The notes beneath the pieces are model-generated. The model was not told the DNA's origin. It saw only the letters and a program-made list of their open reading frames with translations, and ran no database searches. Below are positions 39,371-49,521 of a stretch of 49,521 nt of DNA, piece after piece. How positions within the stretch are numbered: position 1 is the first letter of the stretch; the number at the start of each line of letters is the position of its first letter. The DNA is from DASTPP01 sp035762175. GTDB taxonomy: Bacteria; Myxococcota_A; Polyangia; Polyangiales; Polyangiaceae. The DNA lies in contig DASTPP010000153.1 of assembly GCA_035762175.1 (NCBI GenBank), forward strand, positions 1-49,521. The letters run 5' to 3'. The translations under genes and the position numbers were made by a program.

Positions 39371-41092
39371 CTACCAGGCCGTCGGGCGGTAGTCTTTGAA
39401 GAACTTGCCCCAGACGAAGTGCCCCGTGAGGGCCGACGAGAAGATCGGGTCGCAGATGCGCGCGGCCCCGTCGACGACGTCGAGCGGCGGCTCGAAGTCG
39501 AGCTCGCGCCGCTTGCGCTCGGCGTGCTCGGCGGGGTCTTCGTCGGTGACCCAGCCGGTGTCGACCGCGTTCATGAAGAGGTTGCCCCGGGCGTAGTCGG
39601 CCGCGCTCGTCAGCGTCATCATGTTGAGCGCGGCCTTGGCCATGTTGGTGTGCGGGTGCTTGTCGGTCTTGGTGCCGCGCGAGAAGCTGCCCTCCATCGC
39701 CGAGACGTTCACGATGTGGCCCGGCTCGGCGCGGTCGCGCAGCATGAGCGGCTTGAGCTTGCCGCACAAGATGAAGGGCGCGACCGCGTTGACGAGGTAG
39801 ACCTCGAGCATCTCGGCGGTCGGCACCTCGGCGAGCCCGAGGCGCCAGGTGTTGACGCGGCGCAGATCGACCTGCTGCAAGTCGGCGTCGAGCCGGCCCT
39901 CGGGGAAGAGCGCCGAGGCCTCGCCCTCGTCGGGCTCGATCGCGTAGGGCAGCTGCGAGAGCGCCGCCGAGGCGCGCAGCCCCACCCCCGGCCCCTCGCC
40001 GCGCCACGAGGTCGCGAGCGCCGCCGCCCCCGCGGCCGCGCCCCCGCCGAGCGAGGCCACGCAGCGCCCGTGCCCCGCGAGCAGCCGGCCGATCGGCCCC
40101 CCGAGCTCGCCCGGCGAGGGCGCCTCGCCCTCGAGCAGGTGGCGGTAGAAGCCGGGCGGGCGCCGCACCGTCTGCGCCGCGTTGTTGAGCAAGATGTCGA
40201 GCCGGTCGTACTCGCGCGAGAGGTGCCGCGCGAAGAGCTCGACGCTCGGCGCGTGCCGCAGATCGAGCCCGTAGACGTCGAGCCGCCCCGCGAAGGCCTC
40301 GAAGTCGGGCTCGCGCGCGTAGCGCCTCGCCGCGTCGTTCGGGAAGCGCGTCGTCGCGATGACGCGCGCCCCCGCCCGCAGCAGCATGAGCGAGGCCTGG
40401 TAGCCGATCTTCACCCGCGCGCCCGTGACGAGCGCGACCTTGCCCGCGAGCTTCGCCGTCTGAAAGCGCTTCGCGTAGTTGAACTCGGCGCACTCGGGGC
40501 AGAGCGCGTCGTAAAAGAAGTGCAGCCGGCGGTACTCGGCCTTGCACACGTAGCAGTTGCGCGGCAGCTCGAGCAGCCGCTCGGGCCCGGCCCCCGCCCC
40601 GCGCGCCGGCCCCCCCGCCGCCCCGGCGTCCGCGCCCGCGCCCGCGCCCGCCGCCGCCTGCGCCCCCGCCGCCTCGTCCGCGGCGGGCGCCGCGCCCGAC
40701 CGCTCGCCCGTACCGAGCGCCCCCGCGCCCACGCCCGCCCCGAGCGCCGCGGCCCGGCGCGGCGGCGGCGCGACGAACACCGGCGCCTGGCGCGCCGTGC
40801 GGATCTCGGTCGCCGCCCGGGCGTTGCGATCGCGCGCCCGCTGCTCGGCCTTCTCGCTGCGGCGCATGGCCTTGCCGAGCCTCGACTTCGCCTCGCGGTC
40901 GGGCGAGGCGACGCGCCCGGCGGCGTTCAAGAGGGCGATCTGGTCTTCTTTGGGGATCGCCGCGAGCAAGCCCCGGTCGGCCACGATCGCCTCGAGCAGC
41001 CGCGTCGAGCGCCGCACGTCGTCGGCCGTGAACGGGGGGGGGGGCGCCGCCTCGTCTCGGGCGGGCGGGCCCTGCGGATCGAGCTGCTTCAT
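39371..41092 (-). CDS. SDR-family protein with long N-terminal extension and zinc ribbon
   Basis: This 573-residue protein is about twice the usual SDR length. Residues 1-105 are charged and helical. About 106-170 is Ala/Gly/Pro-rich low complexity. A treble Cys pair (CYVC at 180-183, CPEC at 198-201) makes a probable zinc ribbon. The SDR domain begins about 215 with KVALVTGARVKIGYQ (cofactor loop) and LDILLNNAAQTVRRPPG. A catalytic Ser is likely in VNVSAMEGSF. The place of the catalytic Tyr in Y-x3-K is Thr (TNMAKAAL), so standard hydride-transfer chemistry is doubtful unless another residue substitutes. The gene is probably transcribed alone; its partner and substrate are unknown. Confidence 0.85.
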   Translation of the reverse strand: MKQLDPQGPPARDEAAPPPPFTADDVRRSTRLLEAIVADRGLLAAIPKEDQIALLNAAGRVASPDREAKSRLGKAMRRSEKAEQRARDRNARAATEIRTARQAPVFVAPPPRRAAALGAGVGAGALGTGERSGAAPAADEAAGAQAAAGAGAGADAGAAGGPARGAGAGPERLLELPRNCYVCKAEYRRLHFFYDALCPECAEFNYAKRFQTAKLAGKVALVTGARVKIGYQASLMLLRAGARVIATTRFPNDAARRYAREPDFEAFAGRLDVYGLDLRHAPSVELFARHLSREYDRLDILLNNAAQTVRRPPGFYRHLLEGEAPSPGELGGPIGRLLAGHGRCVASLGGGAAAGAAALATSWRGEGPGVGLRASAALSQLPYAIEPDEGEASALFPEGRLDADLQQVDLRRVNTWRLGLAEVPTAEMLEVYLVNAVAPFILCGKLKPLMLRDRAEPGHIVNVSAMEGSFSRGTKTDKHPHTNMAKAALNMMTLTSAADYARGNLFMNAVDTGWVTDEDPAEHAERKRRELDFEPPLDVVDGAARICDPIFSSALTGHFVWGKFFKDYRPTAW

Positions 41093-41173
41093 CAGGGCCC
41101 CTGCATATCGCCGGCCGCCGCCGCCGGAAAGGGATACGAAGGGCGCCGCGCCCGGGGCGTCACCCCGCCGGGT

Positions 41174-41251
41174 CGCGCGGGGCCCGGGCGCGATCGCCTC
41201 GGTCCGTCGGGGCGCGCGGGGCCCGGGCGCGATCGCCTCGGGCCGCCGGGC
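41174..41251. repeat. 39-base direct repeat, two copies
   Basis: CGCGCGGGGCCCGGGCGCGA-type units occur at 41174-41212 and 41213-41251. Both end in GATCGCCTCGG followed by a variable tail. They lie in the 170-base gap between the SDR start and the methyltransferase/reductase stop. Confidence 0.8.
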
Positions 41252-41262
41252 GCTCGCCGGGG

Positions 41263-43137
<1,875 letters not shown>

Positions 43138-43162
43138 ACTACGGCCGGGCGTCCCGCGCCCG

Positions 43163-49420
<6,258 letters not shown>

Positions 49421-49470
49421 CAGGCCGGCGAGACTAATGCGTCGCCCGCCCGGCGCCAGTTTCTTCGCGC

Positions 49471-49521
49471 CCGCCCGGCGCCGCGCGCCCCCGCCGCCCG
49501 CCCGCCCGGCGCCGCGCGCCC
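49471..49521. repeat. 31-base direct repeat at window edge
   Basis: The 20 bases CCGCCCGGCGCCGCGCGCCC occur at 49471-49490 and again at 49502-49521, with a degenerate copy before them near 49447. The array continues past the window. It lies upstream of the giant gene, so it may separate it from a divergent neighbour that is not visible. Confidence 0.7.

Overview
The window is 49.5 kb of extremely GC-rich chromosomal DNA (roughly 75% by eye, with most third codon positions G or C). It carries 36 protein-coding genes on both strands. I see no rRNA, tRNA, insertion sequence or CRISPR array. The gene set suggests a myxobacterium-like organism (Myxococcota, perhaps Polyangiales): many secreted lipoproteins, an Oar-like receptor fused to a carboxypeptidase-regulatory domain, an FHA protein, Cys-rich repeats, an orphan GspC and very high GC. 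That assignment is inference from gene style and composition.

Layout. 1-5 kb: a TetR regulator cut by the window edge, with a clear operator; a divergent NUDIX/riboflavin synthase pair; then a solo B3/4-domain protein and an aldehyde dehydrogenase. 5-12 kb: an MFS transporter converging on a six-gene minus-strand run (CAP lipoprotein, small lipoprotein, TPR-like exported protein, ThiE, amidohydrolase lipoprotein, membrane phosphoesterase). 12-14.4 kb: NagZ and HutI, start and stop overlapping. 14.5-18.3 kb: a tightly coupled two-gene unit, an AAA-type ATPase and a 730-residue calcineurin-like phosphoesterase with an N-terminal coupling-type domain and an unrecognised C-terminal domain of clearly lower GC. 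A terminator and nested inverted repeats follow it. 18.4-21.3 kb: MerR and AraC regulators and a SnoaL-like lipoprotein. 21.6-25.4 kb: the Oar-like receptor and a HET-C-like secreted protein. 25.4-31.5 kb: a histidine phosphatase, a single-domain response regulator, two acyl-CoA dehydrogenases that look like a heteromeric pair, and a lipoprotein. 31.5-35.8 kb: a Cys-rich lipoprotein, PobA with a readable promoter, and a GspC-like protein. 35.8-41.1 kb: a DUF1304 membrane protein behind an ECF-type sigma factor, an FHA protein, a formylglycine-generating-enzyme-like protein and an atypical SDR. 41.3-49.4 kb: a bifunctional homocysteine methyltransferase/methylenetetrahydrofolate reductase downstream of a giant 2085-residue macroglobulin-like protein.

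The best candidate for an undescribed system is the ATPase plus phosphoesterase pair (14606-18063). It has the architecture of an NTPase-controlled conflict or immune system: a P-loop switch protein, then an effector two bases downstream. The effector's last third differs in composition from everything around it. A second theme is that most larger intergenic gaps carry their own tandem repeat of about 20 to 60 bases. Two gaps instead carry inverted-repeat elements.
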